64,000 nucleotides of DNA from Pseudomonas azerbaijanoccidentalis (GCF_019145495.1 NZ_JAHSTU010000002.1:853135-917134); one strand, 5' to 3'. Shown: positions 32,976-42,363, counted from the stretch's first letter. Notes: generated by a model from the letters alone, not told the origin. Numbers and translations: made by a program.

Positions 32976-34433
32976 TCAATTAAAGCCGTCACGCAGATCC
33001 CCTTCCCGTGCCAGGAACCGTCCTTCCCGGCGTCCATTGGCCTGACCGTCCTGATAACTCAGCACGCCGTTGACCCACACGCCCTCGATGCCTTCGGCCG
33101 CTTGTTGCGGATCATTGAAGTCCGCCACATCACGAATGGTCGCCGGATCGAACAACACCAGATCGGCCCAATGGCCTTCACGGATCTCGCCGCGTTCCTT
33201 CAAGCCAAATCGTGCCGCCGACAGCCCGGTCATTTTGTGCACGGCGGTGTGCAGTGGAAACAATCCTACGTCGCGACTGAAATGCCCGAGCACCCGTGGA
33301 AACGCGCCCCACAAGCGAGGGTGCGGAAACGGATCTTCCGGCAATCCATCGGAGCCGACCATCGATAACGGATGGGCGAGGATTCTGCGCACATCGCTCT
33401 CGTCCATGCCGTAATACACCGCACCTGCCGGTTGCAGTTGGCGGGCGGTATCGAGCAACGACAGGTTCCATTCGGCAGCGATGTCCATCAAGTCGCGCCC
33501 GCCCATTTCCGGGTGTGGCGTCGACCAGGTAATGGTGATGCGATGGGCATCGGTGACTTGCTTGAGATCCAGCGTCGAGGAGCTCGCCGCATAGGGATAG
33601 CAATCGCAGCCCACCGGATGGGTTTTCGCAGCGTGTTCAAGCGACGCCAACAGTTGTGGACTGCGCCCCCAGTTGCCGGCGCCGGCACACTTGAGATGGG
33701 AAATGATCACCGGGGATTTCGCGTGACGGCCGATCTGGAATGCCTCGTCCATGGCCTCCAATACCGGTTCGAACTCGCTGCGCAGATGGGTGGTGTACAC
33801 CGCACCGAACGCCGTCAGCTCTTCGGTCAATTGCATGACTTCATCGGTGGAAGCCGAGAAGGCGCTGGCGTAGGCCAGGCCGGTGGACAAGCCCAACGCA
33901 CCGGCCTCCAGGCTCTCGCGCAATTGCTCGCGCATCGCCGCAATCTCTTCAGCGGTGGCGGTGCGGAACAGGTCGTCGAGGTGGTTGCTACGCAGCGCGG
34001 TATGCCCGACCAACGCGGCAACATTGAGCGTGGTGTTCGCCGCTTCGACCGCTGCGCGATAGTCGCTGAACGTTGGATAAACGAAGGCTGCGGCCGTGCC
34101 GAGCAGGTTCATCGGGTCCGGCGGATCGCCGCGCAAACTTACCGGTGAAGCGCTGATCCCGCAGTTGCCGACAATCACCGTGGTTACGCCCTGACTGAGC
34201 TTGGGCAGCATCTGCGGCTGGCGGATCACCACCGTGTCGTCGTGGGTGTGCACATCAATGAATCCCGGTGCCAGCACCTTGCCCGCCGCGTCAATTTCTT
34301 CATTGGCCTGGGCATCGTGCAGGTCGCCGATGCGCTCGATGCGCCCGTTCAGGATCGCCACGTCAGCCGGGTACGCGGGGCTGTTGCTGCCATCGATGAT
34401 CAGGGCATTGCGGATCAGCGTGTCGTACATCAT
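32976..34433 (-). CDS. N-acyl-D-amino-acid deacylase (D-aminoacylase)
   Basis: A 485-residue zinc amidohydrolase that frees D-amino acids from N-acyl forms. It begins MMYDTLIRNALIIDGSNSPAYPADVAILNGRI. The metal motif PGFIDVHTHDD is at about 60-70, and further ligands lie in VISHLKCAG (about 245-253) and GSDGLPEDPFPHPRLWG (about 360-376), as in D-aminoacylases. The start is set by GGGAG eight bases upstream, within the end of the rpiR gene; a longer frame into that gene is rejected. It forms an operon with RpiR and a GntP permease, suggesting a catabolic unit for D-amino-acid derivatives or a related acyl sugar amine. Confidence 0.9.
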   Translation of the reverse strand: MMYDTLIRNALIIDGSNSPAYPADVAILNGRIERIGDLHDAQANEEIDAAGKVLAPGFIDVHTHDDTVVIRQPQMLPKLSQGVTTVIVGNCGISASPVSLRGDPPDPMNLLGTAAAFVYPTFSDYRAAVEAANTTLNVAALVGHTALRSNHLDDLFRTATAEEIAAMREQLRESLEAGALGLSTGLAYASAFSASTDEVMQLTEELTAFGAVYTTHLRSEFEPVLEAMDEAFQIGRHAKSPVIISHLKCAGAGNWGRSPQLLASLEHAAKTHPVGCDCYPYAASSSTLDLKQVTDAHRITITWSTPHPEMGGRDLMDIAAEWNLSLLDTARQLQPAGAVYYGMDESDVRRILAHPLSMVGSDGLPEDPFPHPRLWGAFPRVLGHFSRDVGLFPLHTAVHKMTGLSAARFGLKERGEIREGHWADLVLFDPATIRDVADFNDPQQAAEGIEGVWVNGVLSYQDGQANGRREGRFLAREGDLRDGFN

Positions 34434-34434
34434 G

Positions 34435-35295
34435 TCAGTCTCCCAGCGGCAGGTGATCATCGCCGCCTCGGTAATCGTCCAGGGCGAGTTTGATCCGCCG
34501 CAGACGTTCTTGATTGTCTTGAGGATTGGCCAGTGCCAGCTCGGTGGCAAGCACGTCAATGGCCAGCAGCATGCCGTAGCGCGCTGCCGTGGGTTTGTAG
34601 ATGAATGAGGTCTCGGCGCTTTGCAGTGGCAGGACGATGTCGGCCAGTTGCGCCAGCGGCGAGTCGGCGCGGGTGATGGCCAGAATGCGTGCGCCGTAGT
34701 TGCGCGCCAGCTCCACCGTCTCTACCAGCTCCGGGGTGATCCCGGTCAGCGAGCAGACGATGACCACGTGTTCCGGGCTGAGGCTGGCAGCGGTGACGCG
34801 CATCATCACCGCGTCGTGGCACACCGCGATCGGGTAACCGAGGCGCACCAGACGCACCTGCAATTCATCGCTGCACAGGGTCGAGCAACCGCCCATGCCG
34901 AACGCGTGAATCATTCGCGCCTTGCCCAGCAGTTTGACCGCATCGGCGAAACGCGACTCGTCGAAGGCCGACAGGTGCTGACGCAGCGTCGACTCGATAT
35001 CGCCGACGATCTGCCCGTAAAACGCCGACTGATCCGGTGTACCCGCCGGGTCGAGAAAGCGGCTGCCGACGCCGTTGGCTTGGGCCAGTTGCAAGCGCAG
35101 GTCACGCAAATCCTTGCAGCCGACCGTGCGCGCGAAACGCGACAGCGTGGCGGTGCTGACCTCCGCCCGCACGGCCAATTCATCGAGGCTGGCGGACGCG
35201 GCAAAACCTACGTCGTCGAGCATCAGGCGAGCGATGCGTCCTTCACCGGCGCTGAAAGAATCCTGGCGGGCACGAATCTGGTAAAGGATGTCCAT
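34435..35295 (-). CDS. RpiR/MurR-family transcriptional regulator
   Basis: A 286-residue regulator with an N-terminal RpiR helix-turn-helix (about 1-76, LDELAVRAEVSTATLSRFARTVGCKDLRDLR) and a C-terminal SIS sugar-isomerase-like effector domain (about 125-265). Members sense phosphorylated sugars or related metabolites. It sits between the D-aminoacylase (one base after its stop) and the GntP gene, so it probably controls this operon. Confidence 0.92.
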   Translation of the reverse strand: MDILYQIRARQDSFSAGEGRIARLMLDDVGFAASASLDELAVRAEVSTATLSRFARTVGCKDLRDLRLQLAQANGVGSRFLDPAGTPDQSAFYGQIVGDIESTLRQHLSAFDESRFADAVKLLGKARMIHAFGMGGCSTLCSDELQVRLVRLGYPIAVCHDAVMMRVTAASLSPEHVVIVCSLTGITPELVETVELARNYGARILAITRADSPLAQLADIVLPLQSAETSFIYKPTAARYGMLLAIDVLATELALANPQDNQERLRRIKLALDDYRGGDDHLPLGD

Positions 35296-35310
35296 GACGG
35301 GCGACTCCGG

Positions 35311-36660
35311 TTAAATCAGGTAAGAAAGGCCGACGGTCAGACCGAAAGCAACAAGCGAGATCAACGTCTCCAGCACCGTCCAGGTCTTGAAGGTCTGTGC
35401 GACCGTCATGTTGAAGTATTCCTTGATCAACCAGAAGCCGCCGTCGTTGACGTGAGAAAAAATCACCGACCCGGCGCCAGTCGCCAAGACCAACAGCTCC
35501 GGATGCGGGTAGCCCAGGCCGATGGCCACTGGTGCAACCACGCCCGAGGCCGTGGTCATCGCTACCGTGGCAGAACCGGTGGCGATGCGCATCAGCGCGG
35601 CAAACAGCCAGCCCATCAACAGTGGCGACAGGTGGAATTCGTGGGCCAGACCGACGATCTGGTCGGTGACACCGGCGTCCACCAGAATCCGGTTGAGGCC
35701 ACCACCGGCACCCACCAGCAGTGTAATGCTCGCGGTCGGCGCCAGGCATTCGTTGGTGAACTTGAGGATCGATTCACGGTTGAAGCCCTGTGCCAGGCCG
35801 AGGGTCCAGAAGCTCAGCAAAGTCGCCAGCAACAGTGCAATCACCGAGTTGCCGATGAACAGCAGGAACTGGTTGAACCCCGTACCCGGCGTAGAAATCA
35901 GATTAGCCCAGCCGCCGATCAGCATCAGCACCACCGGCAACAGAATGGTCGCCATGGTGAGACCGAAACCCGGCAGTTTGTCGCGCGGTTCGCGTTCGAG
36001 GAACTGACGCTCCAGCGGGTTTTCCGCCGGCAATTGAATACGCGGCACAATGAACTTGGCGTACAGGGGACCGGCGATGATCGCTGTCGGAATACCGATC
36101 GCAATCGCATAGAGCAACGTCTGCCCCACCGACGCCTGATACACCTGCACCGCGAGCATCGCCGCCGGGTGCGGAGGCACCAGCGCATGCACCACCGAGA
36201 GCCCGGCGACCATCGGCAAGCCGACCATCAGGATCGACACACCGACCCGACGCGCCACGGTAAACGCAATCGGCACCAGCAACACGAAACCGACTTCGAA
36301 GAACAGCGGCAAGCCGACCAGGAACGCAATGCAGACCATCGCCCAGTGCGCGTTCTTCTCGCCGAAGCGGTCGATCAAAGTCCGAGCCACCTGCTCGGCG
36401 CCGCCGGACTCGGCCATCATCTTGCCGAGCATCGTGCCCAGCGCCACCACCAGCGCGATGTGCCCCAGGGTCTTGCCAACGCCGGCCTCGTACGCCCCCA
36501 CCACACCCGACGGCGGCATGCCCGCCACCAGCGCCAGCCCAATGGAAATCAGGGTGATGACAATGAACGGGTTGAGCCGGTAACGCGCGATCAGAACGAT
36601 CAAAGCAATGATGGCGATGGCGGCATACACCAGCAGCCAATAGCCGAAGGACAGGGTCAT
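35311..36660 (-). CDS. GntP-family permease
   Basis: A 449-residue transporter with about 12-14 membrane helices and the GntP signature regions (VGLPLFFEVGFVLLVPIAFTVARR and GGGLNRILVDAGVTDQIV). GntP members carry gluconate or related acids, and some carry D-serine. The context with D-aminoacylase favours an acylated or free D-amino acid, or a sugar acid. The start at 36660 follows GAGGAG. It is the first gene of the three-gene operon. Confidence 0.92.
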   Translation of the reverse strand: MTLSFGYWLLVYAAIAIIALIVLIARYRLNPFIVITLISIGLALVAGMPPSGVVGAYEAGVGKTLGHIALVVALGTMLGKMMAESGGAEQVARTLIDRFGEKNAHWAMVCIAFLVGLPLFFEVGFVLLVPIAFTVARRVGVSILMVGLPMVAGLSVVHALVPPHPAAMLAVQVYQASVGQTLLYAIAIGIPTAIIAGPLYAKFIVPRIQLPAENPLERQFLEREPRDKLPGFGLTMATILLPVVLMLIGGWANLISTPGTGFNQFLLFIGNSVIALLLATLLSFWTLGLAQGFNRESILKFTNECLAPTASITLLVGAGGGLNRILVDAGVTDQIVGLAHEFHLSPLLMGWLFAALMRIATGSATVAMTTASGVVAPVAIGLGYPHPELLVLATGAGSVIFSHVNDGGFWLIKEYFNMTVAQTFKTWTVLETLISLVAFGLTVGLSYLI

Positions 36661-36684
36661 GCGGTACTCCTCGAGAGGGTCACG

Positions 36685-36718
36685 TCGAAATATTTGTGAA
36701 ACTCTTAAAACATTTCGA
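36685..36718. promoter_or_regulatory. Possible RpiR operator before the GntP operon
   Basis: TCGAAAT (36685-36691) and ATTTCGA (36712-36718) are perfect 7-base inverted arms with a 20-base AT-rich spacer, 25-58 bases before the gntP-like start codon. Confidence 0.4.
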
Positions 36719-36806
36719 GGCGTGATTATCAAACGAGGTGAAAGTAATTTTCGTGGAGAGGTAAGGCGTGTCGCTAATGGATATGTCGTGTCGCGAATAA
36801 TGAAAA

Positions 36807-36838
36807 TCGGCCAGGCGAATTTTCATCCGCCTGGCCTG
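36807..36838 (-). terminator. Hairpin after the SulP gene
   Basis: GGCCAGGCG (36809-36817) and CGCCTGGCC (36828-36836) form a 9-bp stem with a 10-base loop just beyond the SulP stop codon. On the minus strand it is followed by GATTTTC, a weak T-run. Confidence 0.6.
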
Positions 36839-36846
36839 TTGCCGGC

Positions 36847-38292
36847 TCAGTCGTGGTGAACCCGGGCGCGCCTGAGCAACTTCTTGCAACGCTCCGACAA
36901 ATGCAGCACCCGCAGGTGCTTGCCGGCCTTGCTGTAGCGTTCGCGCAGGGTGTCCAGTGCGGCGATGGCCGAGTAGTCGACGAAGCTCAGATGGCGACAA
37001 TCGAGCGTCACCTGCGCCGGATCGTTGGCCGGGTCGAATTGATTGAGGAAGGGCGTGGTCGAGGCGAAAAACAACGTGCCGTGGACCCGGTACAGCTTGC
37101 TGCCGTCATTTTCCAGATGACTGTCGGCGTACAGCTGCCGAGCCTGTTGCCAGGCGAAATTCAGCGCCGCGATGATGATGCCGCACAGCACAGCGGTGGC
37201 GAGATCGGTGAATACCGTGATCGCTGTCACGGCGATGATCACCAGCGCATCGTTCAGCGGCACCTTGTTCATCACCCGCAGCGAGGCCCAGGCGAAGGTC
37301 TGTTGCGACACCACGAACATCACCCCGACCAGCGCCGCCAGCGGAATGCGCTCAATCAGCGGCGACAGAAACAGGATGAACAACAGAATCGAGACCCCGG
37401 CCACCACACCGGACAAGCGCCCACGCCCACCGGAGCTGAGGTTGATCACGGTCTGGCCAATCATCGCGCAACCGCCCATGCCGCCGAACGCACCGGAGAC
37501 CATGTTGGCCGCGCCCAATGCCACGCACTCGCGATCCGGATAGCCACGACTTTCGGTGATTTCATCAGTCAGGTTCAGGGTCAGCAGGGTTTCCAGCAGG
37601 CCGACCAGCGCCATCAGGATCGCGTACGGCGCGATGATGCGCAGGGTATCCAGGTTCCACGGGATGTCCGGCAGCGCCAGGGTCGGCAAACCACCGGCGA
37701 TGTGCGCCATGTCACCCAGGGTGCGGGTTGGCAAACCCAGCAGATAAACCGCCAGGCCCACACCAAGAATGGCCACCAGCGCTGGCGGTACTGTGCGCGT
37801 CAGTCGCGGCAGCAGGTAGACAACCGCCATGGTCACTGCGACCAGGCCGATCATCATGTACAGCGGCGTGCCACTGAGCCAGCTCTCGCCATTTTTGAAA
37901 TGCTCCAGTTGCGCCAGCGCGATGATGATCGCCAGGCCATTGACGAAACCGAGCATCACCGGATGCGGCACCATGCGCACCAGTTTGCCGAGCTTGAGCA
38001 AACCGAACGCCATCATGATCAACCCGCCCAGCAACACCGTGGCCAGCAGGTACTGGACACCGTGTTGCACCACCAGCGCGACGATCACCACCGCCATCGA
38101 CCCGGCCGCACCGGACACCATGCCCGGGCGCCCACCAAACAGCGCGGTCAGGGTGCAGATGATGAATGCGCCATACAAACCCATCAGCGGATTGAGATGG
38201 GCCACGAGGGCGAAAGCGATGCATTCGGGTAACAAGGCGAAAGAGGTGGTGAGCCCGGCCAGAAGGTCGGCTCGCAGATGTCTAGGTTTCAT
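36847..38292 (-). CDS. SulP-family anion transporter
   Basis: A 481-residue SulP transporter with about 10-12 membrane helices and the SulP signature near the N-terminus (AGLTTSFALLPECIAFALVAHLNPLMGLYGAF). A C-terminal STAS domain (about 390-475, VTLDCRHLSFVDYSAIAALDTL) follows. SulP proteins carry sulfate, bicarbonate or dicarboxylates. The compact length and closeness to BicA-like proteins allow bicarbonate or a dicarboxylate; the substrate is not determinable here. No carbonic anhydrase gene is adjacent. Confidence 0.9.
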   Translation of the reverse strand: MKPRHLRADLLAGLTTSFALLPECIAFALVAHLNPLMGLYGAFIICTLTALFGGRPGMVSGAAGSMAVVIVALVVQHGVQYLLATVLLGGLIMMAFGLLKLGKLVRMVPHPVMLGFVNGLAIIIALAQLEHFKNGESWLSGTPLYMMIGLVAVTMAVVYLLPRLTRTVPPALVAILGVGLAVYLLGLPTRTLGDMAHIAGGLPTLALPDIPWNLDTLRIIAPYAILMALVGLLETLLTLNLTDEITESRGYPDRECVALGAANMVSGAFGGMGGCAMIGQTVINLSSGGRGRLSGVVAGVSILLFILFLSPLIERIPLAALVGVMFVVSQQTFAWASLRVMNKVPLNDALVIIAVTAITVFTDLATAVLCGIIIAALNFAWQQARQLYADSHLENDGSKLYRVHGTLFFASTTPFLNQFDPANDPAQVTLDCRHLSFVDYSAIAALDTLRERYSKAGKHLRVLHLSERCKKLLRRARVHHD

Positions 38293-38376
38293 GAGGACCG
38301 CATACAGGGCGAAAAGAGTGTGCAGATGTTACGGAATCGCAGCCAACCCGGCCAGTTGCAGGGACGTTGAAAACGC

Positions 38377-38468
38377 CATCGCGGGCAAGCCACGCTCCCA
38401 CAGGTATTTTGCCGCTCACAAAATTATCGAACGACGCAAAACCTGTGGGAGCGGGCTTGCCCGCGATG
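38377..38468. repeat. Inverted REP pair (BIME)
   Basis: catcgcgggcaagccacgct (38377 on) and its inverted partner gtgggagcgggcttgcccgc (ending cgatg, 38468) frame a 30-base unique centre that itself has matching ends (TTTTGC..GCAAAA). It lies between the SDR stop and the SulP start. Confidence 0.85.
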
Positions 38469-38492
38469 GGAACAACGCGGTCTAAAGCGAAC

Positions 38493-39386
38493 TCACACCA
38501 TTTCGTCGCGAATCCACTCCACTACCGACGTCCGCTTCGGCACCCAGCCCAGCAATTCACGCGCATGCTTGCCGCGAACCCGGCTGTTGGAGCCCAGGCC
38601 ATAGTTGGCCATTTCATAACCCCACTCGGCCTCGGCATCCTTGAGCGGCCAATCCTGCGACTCGCCCAGATTCAACGCCTGCGCCATGGCCGTGGTCATG
38701 TCGATGAACGACGCTTCGCCGCTTTCGACAAAATAGAACGTGCCCGGTACGTTTTTGGTCAGCGCCAGCAGGTACAAAGCAACTACGTCTTCGATGTGTA
38801 CGTTGGACCAGATGTTCTGGCCCGTGCCCACATGACGCACCACGCCACTTTTACGCGCCTGTTTCAGCAAACGCGGCAACTGTACGCTGTCGCGATTGAC
38901 GCCCAGGCTGTGGCCATAGATCAGCGTGTTGCAGATCACCGCCGAGTTCACCCCGTCTTTCGCTGCGGCGAGGATCAGATTATCGATAGCCACGCGTGCG
39001 GCCTTGTCGACGGTGGGTTCCGGCAGGTTGTCTTCGAAGTAGATGACATCGCTAGATTTACCGCCCGACGCATCGCCAACGATGCTCGAACCGCTGGTGT
39101 GCAGAAACACTTTGTTGGAACCGCGCAAGGCATCGAGCAAGGCTTCGACTGCGCCACGATGGTCGCTGCTGGCGGCGTTGATCACGGCATCGGCGGCGCG
39201 GGCCTGGTCAGCGAGCAGTGCGCTGTCGTCAAGCGTGCCGATGACTGGCGTGATGCCCAGCGCTTTCAGTTCATCCGCCTGTTCGGCGTTGCGCACCAGG
39301 CCTTTGACGCTGTGACCTGCCTGGATCAAGCCTGTGGCGATGGAACCGCCGATAAAACCCGCTGCACCGGTAACGAATACGTTCAT
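38493..39386 (-). CDS. NAD(P)-dependent SDR / epimerase-like oxidoreductase
   Basis: A 297-residue atypical or extended short-chain dehydrogenase with the N-terminal nucleotide-binding motif TGAAGFIGGS (about 6-15). The start at 39386 is preferred because GGGAG lies eight bases upstream and the Rossmann strand MNVFVTGAAG begins directly. The canonical YxxxK is not evident, which places it among NAD-binding epimerase/dehydratase-like proteins. It may be regulated by the LysR gene upstream (39490-40401). Confidence 0.82.
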   Translation of the reverse strand: MNVFVTGAAGFIGGSIATGLIQAGHSVKGLVRNAEQADELKALGITPVIGTLDDSALLADQARAADAVINAASSDHRGAVEALLDALRGSNKVFLHTSGSSIVGDASGGKSSDVIYFEDNLPEPTVDKAARVAIDNLILAAAKDGVNSAVICNTLIYGHSLGVNRDSVQLPRLLKQARKSGVVRHVGTGQNIWSNVHIEDVVALYLLALTKNVPGTFYFVESGEASFIDMTTAMAQALNLGESQDWPLKDAEAEWGYEMANYGLGSNSRVRGKHARELLGWVPKRTSVVEWIRDEMV

Positions 39387-39489
39387 GGAGAAACTCCCTG
39401 CGTGAATAAGTGATGCAACGAGTATCAAGCACTGTTCCTTGACGAAAAATCCCCGCTGACCCAATTCACTCTTGCGCAGTAATCACGAA

Positions 39490-40401
39490 TCAGTCGTTGA
39501 AATCGTCGGTGGCGTACAGCGCCAGTTTGCTCTGGATAAAGTCCAGAAAGCACTGAATTCGCAAGGCCAGTTGCGAGTTACGGTAGTACACGGCGTTGAT
39601 CGGCTGGCGATAGCCGCTGTTGAACTCCGCCAGCAGCACCTTTAAACGCCCGGCGCGAATGTCTTCGATGGTCATGTAGTGCGACAGGCTGGCGATGCCC
39701 TGCCCTTCCAGCGCCAGTTGGCGGATGGTTTCACCGCTGGAGGCACTGAGCGACGCCTGAATCGGCCAACGATCGCCGTGCACATAACGCAGCGGCCACT
39801 GGTTGAGTCCTTCGTTCTGGGTGAAGCCCAATAGCGTATGCGCGGACAGGTCGGCCACCGCCGTTGGCGTGCCGTGTTTTTCCAGATACGCGGGGCTGGC
39901 GACGATGTGTAACGGACTGCATCCCAGGGAGCGGGCGTGCAGGGTCGAATCGGCCAGGGTGCCGATGCGAATGGCGATGTCGGTACTTTGTTCCAGCAAA
40001 TCGATGATCAGGTCGTTGCTGTTGAGCTCAAGCTGGATATCGGGATAGAGCCGTCGAAACTCATCGATGTACGGCACGATGGCGTGCAGCATGAACGGCG
40101 AGGCGGCGTTGATGCGCAGGCGCCCGGACGGCGTTTGCTGGCGCGAGGTCAAGCGCTCTTCGAGCTCGTCCATCTGATCGAGAATCAGCTTGGCGTGCTC
40201 AAAAAAATACTTGCCCTCTTCGGTCAGGTCCATGCGCCGCGTGGTGCGATTGATCAGCGTGGTGTCGAGCTTGGCCTCCAGCCGCGAAAGCGTGCGGCTG
40301 ACCGCCGACGGCGTTTGCCCGACCTGCTCGGCCGCCGCGGAAATCGACCCGCACTCAATCACGCAGACGAAAATCTGCAACTCATCGGATCTGGCTTTCA
40401 C
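39490..40401 (-). CDS. LysR-family transcriptional regulator
   Basis: A 303-residue LysR regulator with HTH at about 5-63 (FVCVIECGSISAAAEQVGQTPSAVSRTLSRLEAKL) and an effector domain resembling the DhmR/CrgA-like group that often controls adjacent oxidoreductases. It starts with GTG at 40401 behind GAGGA. It lies upstream of, and in the same direction as, the SDR gene. Confidence 0.9.
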   Translation of the reverse strand: MKARSDELQIFVCVIECGSISAAAEQVGQTPSAVSRTLSRLEAKLDTTLINRTTRRMDLTEEGKYFFEHAKLILDQMDELEERLTSRQQTPSGRLRINAASPFMLHAIVPYIDEFRRLYPDIQLELNSNDLIIDLLEQSTDIAIRIGTLADSTLHARSLGCSPLHIVASPAYLEKHGTPTAVADLSAHTLLGFTQNEGLNQWPLRYVHGDRWPIQASLSASSGETIRQLALEGQGIASLSHYMTIEDIRAGRLKVLLAEFNSGYRQPINAVYYRNSQLALRIQCFLDFIQSKLALYATDDFND

Positions 40402-40442
40402 GTGTGTCCTCTTTCGCTAATCGGCGTGGCATGGATCGTTAG

Positions 40443-40508
40443 GATCGCAGCCTGCGGCAGCTCCTACAGAGTATTGCGTACACGCAGGAGCTGCCGAAGG
40501 CTGCGATC
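40443..40508. repeat. Long inverted repeat, gatcgcagcc family
   Basis: Arms of 23 bases (40443-40465 and 40486-40508), GATCGCAGCCT then CGGCAGCTCCT, with one mismatch around a 20-base loop. A T-run follows on the plus strand. The same family occurs at 43907-43983. Confidence 0.8.
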
Positions 40509-40541
40509 TTTTTAGCCATTGCGACCGATAGTAGCCGAGCG

Positions 40542-41132
40542 TTACGCCTTAAGGCCAAACACCTCGGTCAAGTGCTGCTCATAACGCGCCACGTCGCCTT
40601 CGATGTTCGGACGTTTCATCACGTCCACACTGAGGAAAGTCGGCAGACCGCTCATGCCGAGGAACTCGTTGGCTTTGTGGAACGGGAAATACACCGCGTC
40701 CACGCCTTTGCCTTCAAAGAAATCAGTCGGGTCGTCGAAGGCTTGCTGCGGGGCGTTCCAGGTCAATGACAGCATGTATTGCTTGCCTTGAACCAAACCG
40801 CCGCTGCCGTACTTTTGCGAAGCATCGGAGCGGGTGCGGCCGTCGCTGGCGTACAGGCTGCCATGGCCTTCGGTGAAGACTTCGTCGAGGTACTTCTTCA
40901 CGGTCCAGGGCGCGCCCATCCACCAGCCAGGCATCTGATAAATGATTACATCGGCCCAAAGGAATTTGGCGACTTCTTCAGCCACATCGTAGCCCTCGTC
41001 GATGAACGTGGTTTTCACGTCCACGCCGCCGCGATCCAGCACGCTCAACGCGGCTTCGTGCAAGGTGGTGTTGTAGCGGCCATCGGAGTGCGCAAACTTC
41101 TTGCCGCCATTGAGCAACAGAACTTTTTTCAT
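40542..41132 (-). CDS. mdaB: MdaB-type NAD(P)H:quinone reductase
   Basis: A 196-residue flavodoxin-fold enzyme starting MKKVLLLNGGKKFAHSDGRYN. It has YQMPGWWMGAPWTVKKYLDEVF, the substrate-site motif of MdaB/quinone reductase 2 relatives. It performs two-electron reduction of quinones with FAD, protecting against redox cycling. It is divergent from a YgiN-like quinol monooxygenase, the enzyme it partners in E. coli. The start at 41132 is set by similarity; no clear ribosome site is seen. Confidence 0.9.
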   Translation of the reverse strand: MKKVLLLNGGKKFAHSDGRYNTTLHEAALSVLDRGGVDVKTTFIDEGYDVAEEVAKFLWADVIIYQMPGWWMGAPWTVKKYLDEVFTEGHGSLYASDGRTRSDASQKYGSGGLVQGKQYMLSLTWNAPQQAFDDPTDFFEGKGVDAVYFPFHKANEFLGMSGLPTFLSVDVMKRPNIEGDVARYEQHLTEVFGLKA

Positions 41133-41294
41133 GGGAGGTCTCGGGAAGGTCAGGAATCGGATGGCGGCAGAGTAACGATGCGCCTCGCGCGGAAAAAGCA
41201 CCCGAACGGCAAAATACATTTGACCTAAACGCACGAATCAACTGGCAATTGTTGCCTTAGACTGGCGCCGATTCTGACTTGAGGAGCGTTTTTC

Positions 41295-41609
41295 ATGAGT
41301 GATATGCAAGGCTTCATCCTGCACGCCAAGACCCGCCCGGAAAAATCCGACGCCTTCGAAGCGTTTTTCAGCGGTTATGTGGAAGCGAGTCGCGCTGAAC
41401 CCGGCTGCATCGAGTACCACATGCTGCGCGACAAGCAGGATCCAACGCTGTTTATCTTCTACGAAATCTGGCAATCCCAGGCCCACCTCGACGTGCACTC
41501 GAACCTGCCGCACATGAAGCAGTTTCTGGAACAACGCGACGAATACCTGGAGCGTGACTTCGAAATCCGCGCAATCGAAATGATCAGCCCGTCGTCTGCT
41601 AGCCGCTGA
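41295..41609 (+). CDS. ygiN: YgiN-type quinol monooxygenase (ABM domain)
   Basis: A 104-residue antibiotic-biosynthesis-monooxygenase fold protein (FILHAKTRPEKSDAFEAFFSGYVEASRAEPGCIEYHMLRDKQDPTLFIFYEIWQSQAHLDVHSN). In E. coli, YgiN re-oxidises quinols made by MdaB. GAGGAG lies about nine bases before the ATG. Its last 11 bases overlap the end of the convergent TauE gene. Confidence 0.85.
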   Translation: MSDMQGFILHAKTRPEKSDAFEAFFSGYVEASRAEPGCIEYHMLRDKQDPTLFIFYEIWQSQAHLDVHSNLPHMKQFLEQRDEYLERDFEIRAIEMISPSSASR

Positions 41610-42363
41610 TCAGCAAATGGCCGCCGAGCAATCCCAGGCCAACGAAAAATACCCGTTTGAACAGCACGGCGCTGATCCGCTGGCGTAGCCATTGCCCGAG
41701 CAACATGCCAAGCACCGCCGGAATCAGCGCCAGCATCGACGCACTCAACTCCCCCCCGCCCAGCGCCCCGCGCCATAGCAGCCCGCCCGCCAGGGCCAGG
41801 GTCGAGACAGTGAACGACAGGCCCAATGCCTGCACCAGTTCATCCTTACTCAAACCCAGCGCTTGCAGGTACGGCACCGCTGGAATCACGAACACCCCGG
41901 TCGCCGATGTGATGACGCCGGTCACCAGGCCGCAAAGCGGACCGAGCCAACGCTCAGCACGAGCGCCCATGTGCAGGGTCGGCAGGCACAACCCGCTCAA
42001 CGCATAGAGCAACAACGCCGCCCCCAAACCGCGCACCACCCAGTGCCCACCGGCCATGCCGATCCACAGCGTGCCGGCGCCGGTGCCGAGGAAAATCGCC
42101 AACAGCATCGGCCACAAGCGTTTGATCAGGGCCGACAGATGCCCGCCGAATGCCAATTGCCAAACGTTGGTAACTGTTGCCGGGATGATCAGCAACGCCG
42201 CAGCCTGCGACGGGGCCATAGCCAGACCCAGCAAGCCCATGGCAATGGTTGGCAGTCCGAGACCGATCACGCCTTTGATCATACCGGCTAGCAAGAAGGT
42301 GCCGATGACCAGCAGTGAAAGGGCCAATCCGAGATTCTGATAAAACGCCGAGAGAGTATTCAT
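41599..42363 (-). CDS. TauE/SafE-family membrane exporter
   Basis: A 254-residue membrane protein with about eight hydrophobic helices and the TauE/SafE pattern (LLAGMIKGVIGLGLPTIAMGLLGLAMAPSQAAALLIIPATVTNVWQ repeated in the second half). Members export sulfite, sulfoacetate or other organosulfur anions. It is divergent from the LysR gene at 42566, its likely regulator. Confidence 0.88.
   Translation of the reverse strand: MNTLSAFYQNLGLALSLLVIGTFLLAGMIKGVIGLGLPTIAMGLLGLAMAPSQAAALLIIPATVTNVWQLAFGGHLSALIKRLWPMLLAIFLGTGAGTLWIGMAGGHWVVRGLGAALLLYALSGLCLPTLHMGARAERWLGPLCGLVTGVITSATGVFVIPAVPYLQALGLSKDELVQALGLSFTVSTLALAGGLLWRGALGGGELSASMLALIPAVLGMLLGQWLRQRISAVLFKRVFFVGLGLLGGHLLISG

Noticed and set aside
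34621..36699. 692-codon open frame antisense to the rpiR and gntP-like genes
   Set aside because: It covers two clearly real genes on the other strand and is rich in Q, R and H, typical of antisense frames in this genome.
41599..41609. Overlap of two convergent genes as a possible annotation error
   Set aside because: Both the YgiN-like and TauE-like proteins end naturally with family-like tails, so an 11-base convergent overlap is acceptable.
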